The translations under genes and the position numbers were made by a program. A DNA stretch of 8,410 nt from Rhodoferax sp. (GTDB taxonomy: Bacteria; Pseudomonadota; Gammaproteobacteria; Burkholderiales; Burkholderiaceae_C), in the NCBI GenBank assembly GCA_023231075.1, contig JALNWC010000096.1, forward strand, positions 1 through 8,410. Reading direction: 5' to 3'. The notes under the pieces were generated by a model, which worked only from the letters and a program-made list of their open reading frames with translations, had not been told where the DNA came from and did no database searches. Shown piece by piece: positions 1 through 4,738 of the stretch (position 1 is its first letter; each line of letters begins with the position of its first letter).

Positions 1-810
1 CTGCTCGATCTGGTCCAGCACCGCCAGCGAAAAGGTGCGCACCGTGCCCTGCAGCTCACAGGCATTGGGAATGACGTTGGTGGCCTCGCCGGCGTGGATC
101 ATGGTGACCGAAATCACGCCCGCCTCGATCGGCTTGAGGTTGCGGCTGATGATGGTCTGGAAGGCTTGCACCAGTTGGCAGGCCACCGGCACCGGGTCGA
201 GCGCGTTGTGCGGCATGGCGGCGTGACCGCCCTTGCCGTGAACCGTGATTTTGAACTCGTTGCTCGATGCCATCACCGGGCCGGGGCTCACCGCAAACTG
301 TCCCAGCACCATGCCGGGCCAGTTGTGCATGCCAAACACCGCGTCCATCGGAAACTTGTCGAACAGACCGTCCTGGATCATCTCGCGGGCGCCGCCGCCG
401 CCTTCTTCGGCGGGCTGGAAAATCAAATAAACGGTGCCGTCGAAATGGCGGTGCGTGGCCAGGTACTGGGCCGCGGCCAGCAGCATGGCGGTATGGCCGT
501 CGTGACCACAGCCGTGCATTTTTCCGGGATGGGTGCTGGCATGGGCAAAGGTGTTGGCCTCCTGCATGGGCAGCGCGTCCATGTCGGCGCGCAAACCGAT
601 GGCGCGATGGGATGTGCCATTTTTGACGATGCCGACCACGCCGGTGCGGCCCAGCCCGCGGTGGATCGGAATACCCCACTCGGTGAGCTTGGCGGCCACC
701 CGGTCGGCCGTGCGAAATTCGTTGAAGCACAGCTCGGGGTGGGCGTGCAGGTCGCGGCGAAGGGCTTCAAGGCTGCTGCGCTGCTGGGCAATTTCAGGAA
801 TCAAATGCAT
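1..810 (-). CDS. M20-family amidohydrolase / peptidase (hippurate hydrolase-like), C-terminus beyond window
   Basis: The 270 residues seen match the N-terminal two thirds of an M20 (M20D-like) amidohydrolase, cytosolic enzymes that remove acyl groups from N-acyl amino acids or similar amides using two metal ions. Visible motifs are RADMDALP (residues 74-81), HGCGHDGHTA (99-108, with C101 and H103 as expected metal ligands), PAEEGGGG (133-140, E135 the expected general base and E136 a ligand) and the MHNWPG His (H162). The dimerisation (lid) domain starts near residue 180 and the frame is still open at base 1. Family members are usually about 390-400 residues, so roughly 120 are missing with the last metal-ligand His. 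The ATG at 808-810 is chosen because the protein begins typically there and AGGAAAA lies just upstream. The gene diverges from the oxidoreductase remnant with a 49-nt gap. The substrate cannot be told from sequence; hippurate hydrolase is only the usual annotation. Confidence 0.93.
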   Translation of the reverse strand, partial: MHLIPEIAQQRSSLEALRRDLHAHPELCFNEFRTADRVAAKLTEWGIPIHRGLGRTGVVGIVKNGTSHRAIGLRADMDALPMQEANTFAHASTHPGKMHGCGHDGHTAMLLAAAQYLATHRHFDGTVYLIFQPAEEGGGGAREMIQDGLFDKFPMDAVFGMHNWPGMVLGQFAVSPGPVMASSNEFKITVHGKGGHAAMPHNALDPVPVACQLVQAFQTIISRNLKPIEAGVISVTMIHAGEATNVIPNACELQGTVRTFSLAVLDQIEQ

Positions 811-859
811 GGCTTTTCCTACATTAAGACACAATCATGCCTCAATTCGCCATGCCACC

Positions 860-1318
860 ATGACCGCTACGACTTTGCCCGCCTCTGACGCCCACCAAGT
901 TCTGGGCGCCTGCCCGCACGACTGCCCCGACACCTGCTCGCTGCTGACCACGGTGCAAAACGGCGTGGCCATCAAGGTGCAGGCAACCCGGCGCACCCGC
1001 GCCGGCGGCGTGCTGCTGTCGAGCTCGGGGGCTTTTCCGGTGCAGCGCGCCGCCCTGCAGCGCCCGGATTTGCTGGCCGGACGCACGCCGCGCAGCATCA
1101 ACATGGTCACTATCGGCAATGCGCTGCTGCGCACGAGTAGCCCTGAATTTGGCCCGGCGGTGGAGGCCCTGGTGGTTTACAACAGCAACCCGGTGGCGAT
1201 CGCGCCCGAATCCGCCAAGGTGGTGCAGGGCTTTGCGCGTGAGGATTTGTTCACCGTGGTGCTGGAGCATTTTCAGACCGACACCGCCGACTACGTGCTG
1301 CCCGCCACCAAGCCCTGA
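860..1318 (+). pseudogene. Deletion remnant of a molybdopterin oxidoreductase
   Basis: The 152-codon frame joins two separated parts of a prokaryotic molybdopterin oxidoreductase. Residues 1-41 are the N-terminus with the Fe-S motif CPHDCPDTC (C18, C22, C26). From about residue 49 it jumps to sequence from the middle of such enzymes: GGVLLSSSGAF, then a RPDLLAGR-like stretch, and near residue 110 the EALVVYNSNPVA motif followed by FAREDLFTVVLEHF. It stops right after DYVLPAT, where intact relatives go on through the rest of the catalytic core and the C-terminal cofactor-binding domain. The fourth Fe-S cysteine, usually in a GVLC context some 25-30 residues on, is gone. Such enzymes are commonly around 700 residues, so most of the protein is absent and it cannot bind cofactor normally. 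No stop codon or frameshift lies inside, so the deletion was in frame or the repair fortuitous. No clear Shine-Dalgarno precedes the ATG. The family call is secure; the substrate of the ancestor is unknown. Confidence 0.85.
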
Positions 1319-1462
1319 CCGGGGGTGCAGCATGACCACCAACACCAACGAAAAGGCCGCTGGCGCTATCAACACCAACGATCACAAATACCGCTGAAAG
1401 GTGGCATTCGCTGGCGCTGGCCACACGGTACAAAACCCGCTACTGGTGGCTACACCGATCAA
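1319..1462. other. Short intergenic stretch, no gene supported
   Basis: This stretch lies between the oxidoreductase remnant and the left attachment repeat. It has no convincing coding sequence. A 21-codon frame (ATG at 1332, stop ending 1397) is low-complexity (MTTNTNEKAAGAIN...) and matches nothing I recognise. The short repeats AACACCAACGA (twice) and GCTGGCGCT (twice) are present. It may be debris from the deletion that destroyed the oxidoreductase gene. Confidence 0.5.
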
Positions 1463-1505
1463 AAAGAGAAAGGGTTCGTTACTGTTTTGATGGTAACGAA
1501 CCCTT
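1461..1505 (-). terminator. Original tRNA-Phe terminator, now separated from the tRNA
   Basis: A perfect 13-bp inverted repeat (1470-1482 with 1493-1505, 10-nt loop) lies 8 nt beyond the CCA of the tRNA fragment. In the minus-strand transcript the hairpin is followed by TCTCTTTTTG, a good U-rich tail. It can also fold on the plus strand and may stop transcripts coming from the oxidoreductase remnant, though the plus-strand tail is poorer in U. Confidence 0.75.
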
Positions 1506-1561
1506 ATCTTGTTTGGTGGCCCGGGGCGGAATCGAACCACCGACACAAGGATTTTCAATCC
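1463..1561. repeat. attL: left 99-bp direct repeat (tRNA-Phe 3' part plus terminator)
   Basis: This 99-bp stretch recurs at 4557-4655 with two differences (T1479 versus C4573, T1487 versus G4581), both in the terminator hairpin. It contains, on the minus strand, nucleotides 29-76 of tRNA-Phe including the anticodon loop, T arm and CCA, followed by the terminator. Homology stops exactly within the 5' strand of the anticodon stem (after 1561). In an element inserted in a tRNA gene this copy is the original downstream half left outside the element, so it is read as attL. Confidence 0.93.
1514..1561 (-). pseudogene. 3' fragment of tRNA-Phe (48 of 76 nt)
   Basis: The reverse complement begins at GGATTGAAAATCC (anticodon GAA) and runs to the encoded CCA at 1514-1516. 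It is identical to nucleotides 29-76 of the intact tRNA-Phe at 4608-4683. The D arm and 5' acceptor strand are absent and are replaced by AT-rich element DNA, so it cannot fold as a tRNA. It is the displaced 3' half of the original tRNA gene. Confidence 0.95.
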
Positions 1562-1740
1562 CATTACAAATGAATTGACGAGAATTATTCTGTGTTGATA
1601 AAATCATATAAATCACATACTTAATCACAATAACTGGATAAACAACCAGCGCTAGTGTTGTTTGAAATTACCTGAAATTCACAAAATTTGCTTACATCCA
1701 TAGTTACATCCTCAGGACATAAGCACAACCGAGGTTCAAG
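1562..1740. promoter_or_regulatory. AT-rich leader of the integrase gene: attP left arm and probable promoter region
   Basis: This 179-bp non-coding segment is AT-rich. Promoter-like hexamers include TTGACG (1575-1580) with GATAAA 16 nt on, and TTGATA (1595-1600) with CATACT 15 nt on; neither is decisive. AATCACA occurs twice (1611, 1623). An inverted repeat AAACAAC/GTTGTTT (1640-1663) and a direct repeat TGAAATT at exactly 10-bp spacing (1663, 1673) are candidate sites for integrase, excisionase or a host DNA-bending protein. The arm-type repeat follows at 1677-1710. Confidence 0.5.
1677..1711 (+). repeat. Left integrase arm-type site (copy 1 of a 34-bp direct repeat)
   Basis: Bases 1677-1710 match 4517-4550 at 32 of 34 positions (differences at 1681 and 1688). 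The core is CTTACATCC-ATA-GTTACATC, two TTACATC motifs 12 bp apart. In the excised circle this copy and its partner would lie on opposite sides of the attachment core, which is the layout expected for arm sites bound by the N-terminal domain of the integrase. The binding role is inferred. Confidence 0.65.
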
Positions 1741-3162
1741 ATGGCAACCATATCATTCACCATTAGCAGGGTCAACGGGTTCAAGTGTCCACCCGACAAG
1801 ACCCAGGCTTTTCTATGGGACAAGACTGCCGCCGGACTGGGCCTGCGAACCACACCTGCCGGGAAACCAGCCTACATTTTCCAAAGCCGCTATCAAGACA
1901 AGTCGGTCCGCTTGACCATTGGAAGCCCGGATGTGTGGACGGTCCCCCTGGCGCAAGAAAAAGCACGTCAATTGCAGCGCATGATTGATGAAGGCAAAGA
2001 CCCGCGAGACCTCAAGCGTGACGCACTTGCACAGACTGAAATTAGAGCCACCGAGCAAGCCCACCAAGCGCAACAGGAAGCCGCCCAAGCTCTAACAGTG
2101 GGCGAGGTCTGGCAGACATACATCGAGGCCAGAAAAGGCCACTGGGGGGAGCTCCACCTGGCCGACCATTACCGCCTGAGCGCCGCTGGGGGCGTACCGC
2201 GCAAGCGCGGCAAGGGATTGACTGTGGCAGGGCCGCTGCATTCACTGATGGCCGTCCGCTTGGTTGACCTGAGCGCCAGCAAAGTGACAGCATGGGCCGA
2301 AGATGAGGCAGTGACCCGACCGACACCCGCCCGGCTATCGTGGCGACTGTTGCGGGCTTTCCTGACATGGTGTAGCGAACAGCCGGAATATGCGCCACTG
2401 GTGGCTAGTGGCAACGCTGCCAAGACCAAAAAGACCCGTGAAGCATTGGGCAAGGCCCGCAAAAAAAGGGATGCCTTGCAGCGCGAACAACTGCCTGCTT
2501 GGTTCGCCGCTGTACGCAATATAGGAAATTCCGCAATTGCCACGTATTTGCAAGTTTTGCTTTTGACTGGTGCGAGACCAAACGAAATTCTCACGATGCG
2601 CTGGGAAGGCGTGAACACCAAATGGAGGGGCCTGACAATCCGCGACAAAATTGACAGAGTAACCAGAGAGCGCACTATTCCCCTGACCTCTTACGTGGAA
2701 CATTTGCTGACTGCCCTGCCCCGTCGCAATGAATGGGTGTTTGCAAGTGTGAAAGCCTTGAGCATGGATGAACGCAACGTCAACCGCCGCAATGCCAGAG
2801 CCGAAAAACATGGCAAGGCTGCACCAGCCGGTGCCATACTGAAAACCAGCGCCAGCGGCCACCTGACTGTACCCACCCACCCACACAACCGAGCATGCGA
2901 AGTGGCAGGCATCGAAGGCTTGAGCTTGCATGGACTGCGCCGGTCATTCAAGAGCCTGAGCAAGTGGCTGGACATTCCGCACGGGGTCCGTCAGAACATC
3001 ATGGGGCATGTGGCGAAATCCACGGATGAGGATTACACCATTCGCCCCCTTGACCTGCTGCGCGTGCACCACGAAAAAATCGAGGCTTGGATTTTGGAAC
3101 AGGCCGGGGTAACGTTTGATGCCGCCGTGGAGCCGGGCAAACTGCGCGTGGTAGCTGGTTGA
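1741..3162 (+). CDS. int: P4-type tyrosine recombinase / integrase
   Basis: This 473-residue protein is a site-specific recombinase that would insert and excise the element at tRNA-Phe. Residues 1-95 fit the arm-DNA-binding domain of P4-like integrases (DUF4102 type; LWDKTAAGLGLR at 25-36, then a KSVRLTIGSPDVW stretch). A polar, Gln/Ala-rich helix (96-118) links to the core-binding domain (about 119-230). The catalytic domain shows R279 in LLTGARPNEIL, K303 as a possible catalytic lysine, H397 and R400 in LHGLRRSF, H423 in IMGHVAKST and the nucleophile Y432 in DEDYTIRPL. All key residues are present and the length is normal, so it is probably active. The ATG has GAGG six nt upstream. Arm-type repeats lie 30 nt before the start. 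It is transcribed away from the attachment core, toward the toxin-antitoxin genes, which begin 35 nt after the stop. Confidence 0.93.
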   Translation: MATISFTISRVNGFKCPPDKTQAFLWDKTAAGLGLRTTPAGKPAYIFQSRYQDKSVRLTIGSPDVWTVPLAQEKARQLQRMIDEGKDPRDLKRDALAQTEIRATEQAHQAQQEAAQALTVGEVWQTYIEARKGHWGELHLADHYRLSAAGGVPRKRGKGLTVAGPLHSLMAVRLVDLSASKVTAWAEDEAVTRPTPARLSWRLLRAFLTWCSEQPEYAPLVASGNAAKTKKTREALGKARKKRDALQREQLPAWFAAVRNIGNSAIATYLQVLLLTGARPNEILTMRWEGVNTKWRGLTIRDKIDRVTRERTIPLTSYVEHLLTALPRRNEWVFASVKALSMDERNVNRRNARAEKHGKAAPAGAILKTSASGHLTVPTHPHNRACEVAGIEGLSLHGLRRSFKSLSKWLDIPHGVRQNIMGHVAKSTDEDYTIRPLDLLRVHHEKIEAWILEQAGVTFDAAVEPGKLRVVAG

Positions 3163-3187
3163 AGTCTTTGCATTTGTAACGCATAAT
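3159..3187 (+). promoter_or_regulatory. Candidate promoter of the toxin-antitoxin operon, overlapping the integrase stop
   Basis: TTGAAG (3159-3164) and CATAAT (3182-3187) are separated by 17 nt, a good sigma-70 arrangement. The -35 box includes the TGA stop of the integrase gene. Transcription would start about 3194, only a few nucleotides before the toxin ATG at 3198, giving a nearly leaderless message. No purine-rich ribosome binding site precedes that ATG, which agrees with this. Autorepression by the antitoxin would be expected from the family, but no clear palindrome is visible here. Confidence 0.45.
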
Positions 3188-3197
3188 ACACAACCCA

Positions 3198-3524
3198 ATG
3201 ATTGAAACCATCACTTACCAGGACAGCAATGGGCGCAAGCCCTATGCCGAATGGCTGGACAGTATTAACGATAAAAAGACCAAGGCCCGAATCCTGGTGC
3301 GGGTCAACCGCATGGCCGCTGGCAATTTTGGGGATTGCAAGGCTTTACGTGATGGCGTGCAAGAGTTGAAGATTGACATTGGCCCTGGCTATCGCGTGTA
3401 CCTGAGCAGGCAAGGCGCGCAGATGGTGCTGCTGCTTTGTGGTGGCGATAAGGACGACCAGAGCCGCGACATTGAACGTGCCATCGCGTATGTGAAAGAC
3501 TGGAAAAAAAGAGGTAAACCATGA
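3198..3524 (+). CDS. higB: RelE/HigB-family toxin (addiction module killer protein)
   Basis: This 108-residue protein fits the RelE/ParE superfamily, HigB/Gp49-like branch (COG3657-type killer proteins). Family features are the N-terminal strand and PYAEWLDSI helix (residues 15-23), the KTKARILVRVNRM helix, a GNFGDCKALRDGVQELKID stretch (42-60), GPGYRVYL (62-69) with the conserved Arg, and VLLLCGGDKDDQ (77-88). Related toxins are ribosome-dependent mRNA endonucleases in the cytoplasm that stop translation when their antitoxin is lost; that activity is inferred here. The toxin gene comes first, as in higBA, and its TGA overlaps the antitoxin ATG by 4 nt, so the two are translationally coupled. 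The ATG lacks a Shine-Dalgarno sequence while the antitoxin has a strong one, which would favour antitoxin synthesis. Confidence in the family is high; higB is a family label. Confidence 0.88.
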   Translation: MIETITYQDSNGRKPYAEWLDSINDKKTKARILVRVNRMAAGNFGDCKALRDGVQELKIDIGPGYRVYLSRQGAQMVLLLCGGDKDDQSRDIERAIAYVKDWKKRGKP

Positions 3525-3841
3525 ATGCACCACGCCACGTAAGCCACGACGAAACAGTGGTGGACATGCTCAAAGCTGACCCGGATTTCGCCAACGAGTA
3601 TCTGGCCGCAGCCTTGGAGGAAGCAGAGCTACCTGGTGGACAGGCCGCGTTATTGGCAGCGTTGCGGCACATCGCAGAGGCGCAGGGCATGGCTGCTGTG
3701 GCTGCCCGTGCCGGCATACCCCGCGAGAGCCTTTACCGGGCGCTAAGCCCCAAAGGCAACCCCACCATCAAAACATTCCTCGCCGTTGTGCGTGGCGCCG
3801 GACTGCACTTGGACGTTAGCCGCGAACCAGTGGCTGCATAG
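3521..3841 (+). CDS. higA: HigA-like antitoxin (addiction module antidote, HTH)
   Basis: This 106-residue partner of the toxin overlaps it in ATGA and has a strong ribosome binding site (GAGGT, five nt spacing). It matches the short addiction-module antidote family (COG3636-type). The N-terminal part (about 10-50) is helical with the typical DPDFANEYLAAALEEA pattern, and residues 56-92 form an HTH (MAAVAARAGIPRESLYRALS, then NPTIKTFLAVVRGAGLHL). By family, it binds and neutralises the toxin and represses the shared promoter through the HTH. Here the pair probably stabilises the integrated element: loss of the excised circle would free the toxin. The length is full, with no damage seen. A further ATG lies 2 nt after the stop, which suggests a third coupled gene once followed. 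Confidence 0.88.
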   Translation: MNAPRHVSHDETVVDMLKADPDFANEYLAAALEEAELPGGQAALLAALRHIAEAQGMAAVAARAGIPRESLYRALSPKGNPTIKTFLAVVRGAGLHLDVSREPVAA

Positions 3842-3843
3842 TC

Positions 3844-4207
3844 ATGAAAAAGCCGGCCCCTTGCACGGACCTGTTGCGTGTCAAGCGTGAAGTCGCCGCC
3901 GATGCGCCCATTGACGACCAGACCGGGCCGTATGACCCCAATGTGTGTGAAGGAAGCCCAGCAAGTCGTTCGCAAGGCGCTTGATTTCAGCAGCCGCGTG
4001 GCCAGCGTCAAGAGTCTGGCTGAAACCTTCACCAAGCTGCAAGCCGCCGAGCGCGTGGCTTTCAGTCTGGATGACGACCCTGCCGACAAGGTGGACCATG
4101 AGGCCGAACGCTATGCGCGCATGAGCATGACCGAGCGCGCTGCCCGCATTGCCCTGATTTTCGAGAAGGCCCGCAAGAAGGCCGAAGAGGCTGGAGAAAC
4201 AACGTGA
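3844..4207 (+). pseudogene. Frame-broken remnant(s) of small element gene(s), phage-like C-terminal part
   Basis: From the ATG at 3844, two nt after the antitoxin stop, a plausible protein start (MKKPAPCTDLLRVKREVAAD...) runs about 33 codons, then degenerates to a stop at 3984. The next frame over becomes plausible from about 3945 and continues to 4207: KEAQQVVRKALDFSSRVASV, a LAETFTKLQAAERVAF stretch and a charged end with MSMTERAARIALIFEKARKK. The switch falls around 3935-3948. Either one gene of about 119 codons took a frameshift, or a deletion fused the start of one gene to the end of another. The C-terminal part reminds me of small hypothetical proteins encoded just before phage large-terminase genes, but that is memory of pattern only. 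The formal GTG start at 3878 of the second frame lies in sequence that reads sensibly only in the first frame, so I do not accept it as the natural start. Confidence 0.5.
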
Positions 4208-4309
4208 CGATGACCCTGGCCGACCTGACTTTCCTTGTAGCGTCACTTGGACCCGGATGACTTACAAGGATACAACCGGCTGATAGCCGGTTCCGCGGTC
4301 GAGTAGCGC
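4204..4309 (+). pseudogene. Start of a downstream coupled gene, frameshifted and truncated
   Basis: A GTG at 4204 overlaps the preceding TGA (GTGA), the classic coupled-gene junction. The frame reads V-T-MTLADLTFLVASLGPG and stops at 4258-4260. Removing one base near 4242-4246 would join MTLADLTFLVAS to LDPDDLQGYNRLIAGSAVE, which then stops at 4309. The two halves look like one natural N-terminus. The rest of the gene is absent, replaced by palindromic non-coding DNA. The identity is unknown. Confidence 0.35.
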
Positions 4310-4480
4310 AACCCTACTTGAGACTGTGAGAATGTTGAGGTTTAAGTAGGTTTGGGCATCATGCCCCCGCGCTTCACCTCCCTGAGCGCGGCTCGAAAGA
4401 GTTAAGACCCAGCTTTAACCGCTGTGTTTTTTCCGCCTGCCGGATTCGTGACAGTCACGAAATTCTGATTTGGCTGGTGC
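4261..4480. other. Palindrome-rich non-coding region of the element
   Basis: No credible gene occurs here. Several inverted repeats follow one another: AACCGGCT-GAT-AGCCGGTT (4274-4292), CCTACTT...AAGTAGG (4313-4319 with 4344-4350), GGGCAT-C-ATGCCC (4354-4366), CCGCGCT...AGCGCGG (4367-4373 with 4385-4391), then a T6 run (about 4426-4431), and TTCGTGAC-A-GTCACGAA (4445-4461). Possible roles are a replication origin, a structured RNA, operators for lost regulators, or terminators. None can be chosen from the sequence alone. Confidence 0.6.
4445..4461. promoter_or_regulatory. 17-bp perfect palindrome, operator-like
   Basis: TTCGTGAC-A-GTCACGAA is a perfect inverted repeat with 8-bp arms and a single central base. 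This is the size and symmetry of an operator bound by a dimeric HTH regulator. It sits just outside the arm-type sites of the right attachment region. An excisionase, the HigA-like antitoxin or a lost phage repressor are candidate binders; none is shown. Confidence 0.4.
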
Positions 4481-4482
4481 GA

Positions 4483-4551
4483 CTTACATTCGCCCTTACA
4501 TCCTGAAGGCCGCTGGATTCGCAAAATCTGCTTACATCCATAGTTACATCG
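4483..4551 (+). repeat. Right integrase arm-type sites (four TTACAT motifs, including copy 2 of the 34-bp repeat)
   Basis: Four motifs in the same orientation are visible: CTTACATT (4483-4490), CTTACATCC (4495-4503), CTTACATCC (4531-4539) and GTTACATC (4543-4550). The last two belong to 4517-4550, which matches 1677-1710 at 32 of 34 positions. The cluster ends 6 nt before the 99-bp attachment repeat. Paired direct motifs on both sides of the core fit integrase arm-binding sites; the binding role is inferred. Confidence 0.65.
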
Positions 4552-4554
4552 CAA

Positions 4555-4599
4555 CCAAAGAGAAAGGGTTCGCTACTGTTGTGATGGTAACGAACCCTT
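4555..4599 (-). terminator. tRNA-Phe terminator supplied by the element
   Basis: A 13-bp hairpin (4564-4576 with 4587-4599, 10-nt loop) starts 8 nt beyond the tRNA CCA, followed on the minus strand by TCTCTTTGG. The single change in the stem relative to the left copy gives a G-U pair in the transcript, so folding is kept. The U tract is shorter than in the left copy. Confidence 0.7.
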
Positions 4600-4655
4600 A
4601 TCTTGTTTGGTGGCCCGGGGCGGAATCGAACCACCGACACAAGGATTTTCAATCC
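4557..4655. repeat. attR: right 99-bp direct repeat overlapping the intact tRNA-Phe
   Basis: This is the partner of 1463-1561 (97 of 99 identical). It supplies nucleotides 29-76 of the intact tRNA-Phe and a terminator, so integration leaves the tRNA gene and its termination signal complete. The last 13 bp, GGATT-TTC-AATCC, form a short inverted repeat centred on the anticodon, a likely core site for strand exchange because homology ends there. Confidence 0.93.
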
Positions 4656-4683
4656 TCTGCTCTACCGACTGAGCTACCAGGCC
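4608..4683 (-). tRNA. tRNA-Phe (anticodon GAA)
   Basis: The reverse complement is a 76-nt tRNA with encoded CCA (4608-4610). The acceptor strands pair over 7 bp (4677-4683 with 4612-4618, one G-U pair). GTAGCTCAGTCGGTAGAGC gives the D arm, TTGAAAA the anticodon loop with GAA at 4648-4650, and GGTTCGATTCC the T arm. It decodes UUC/UUU. Its 3' 48 nt come from the integrated element, its 5' 28 nt from the host. It lies 55 nt after the response-regulator gene on the same strand. Confidence 0.98.
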
Positions 4684-4693
4684 TAAGCCGCAT

Positions 4694-4699
4694 ATTCTA
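4694..4699 (-). promoter_or_regulatory. Probable -10 box of tRNA-Phe
   Basis: TAGAAT on the minus strand (one mismatch to TATAAT) ends 10 nt before the mature 5' end. The following GCGGC is GC-rich, like the discriminator of stringently controlled stable-RNA promoters. No good -35 hexamer lies 16-18 nt upstream, so the promoter is tentative. Confidence 0.45.
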
Positions 4700-4738
4700 G
4701 CAGCCCAATGGGAGGTTTTTAGCCACCAGCCTGATTTT

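Larger units (their letters stand above)
1562..4655. mobile_element. 3,094-bp integrative element in tRNA-Phe (integrase + toxin-antitoxin)
   Basis: The interval between the crossover-side ends of the two 99-bp repeats defines the inserted unit; recombination between the repeats would remove 3,094 bp and leave one intact tRNA-Phe gene with one terminator. Inside are a tyrosine integrase, a HigBA-like toxin-antitoxin pair, broken small-gene remnants and a palindrome-rich non-coding segment. The first 130 bp are markedly AT-rich compared with the flanking host genes. No capsid, transfer or recognisable replication gene is present. The remnants after the antitoxin look phage-like, so decay from a prophage is possible; a naturally minimal element is the alternative. 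Unusually, the integrase gene lies beside the tRNA fragment and not beside the intact tRNA. Confidence 0.88.

Noticed and set aside
811..859. Divergent promoters between the amidohydrolase and the oxidoreductase remnant
   Set aside because: No hexamer pair with acceptable spacing could be found on either strand.
94..888. Long plus-strand frame over the amidohydrolase
   Set aside because: The minus strand encodes clear M20 motifs; this frame is a high-GC shadow.
842..1378. 178-codon minus-strand frame over the oxidoreductase remnant
   Set aside because: It gives Gly/Ala/His-rich nonsense opposite recognisable molybdoenzyme sequence.
1332..1397. 21-codon frame with a GGGGGTG before its ATG
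   Set aside because: The composition is low-complexity, nothing resembles it, and it lies in deletion debris.
1514..1561. A second functional tRNA-Phe gene
   Set aside because: The 5' 28 nt, including the D arm and acceptor strand, are missing.
3935..3950. Programmed frameshift between the 3844 frame and the following frame
   Set aside because: No canonical slippery heptamer or stimulating structure is visible; mutation or deletion is simpler.
4408..4431. Rho-independent terminator ending in T6
   Set aside because: Only a 4-bp CAGC/GCTG stem precedes the T run, too weak to call.
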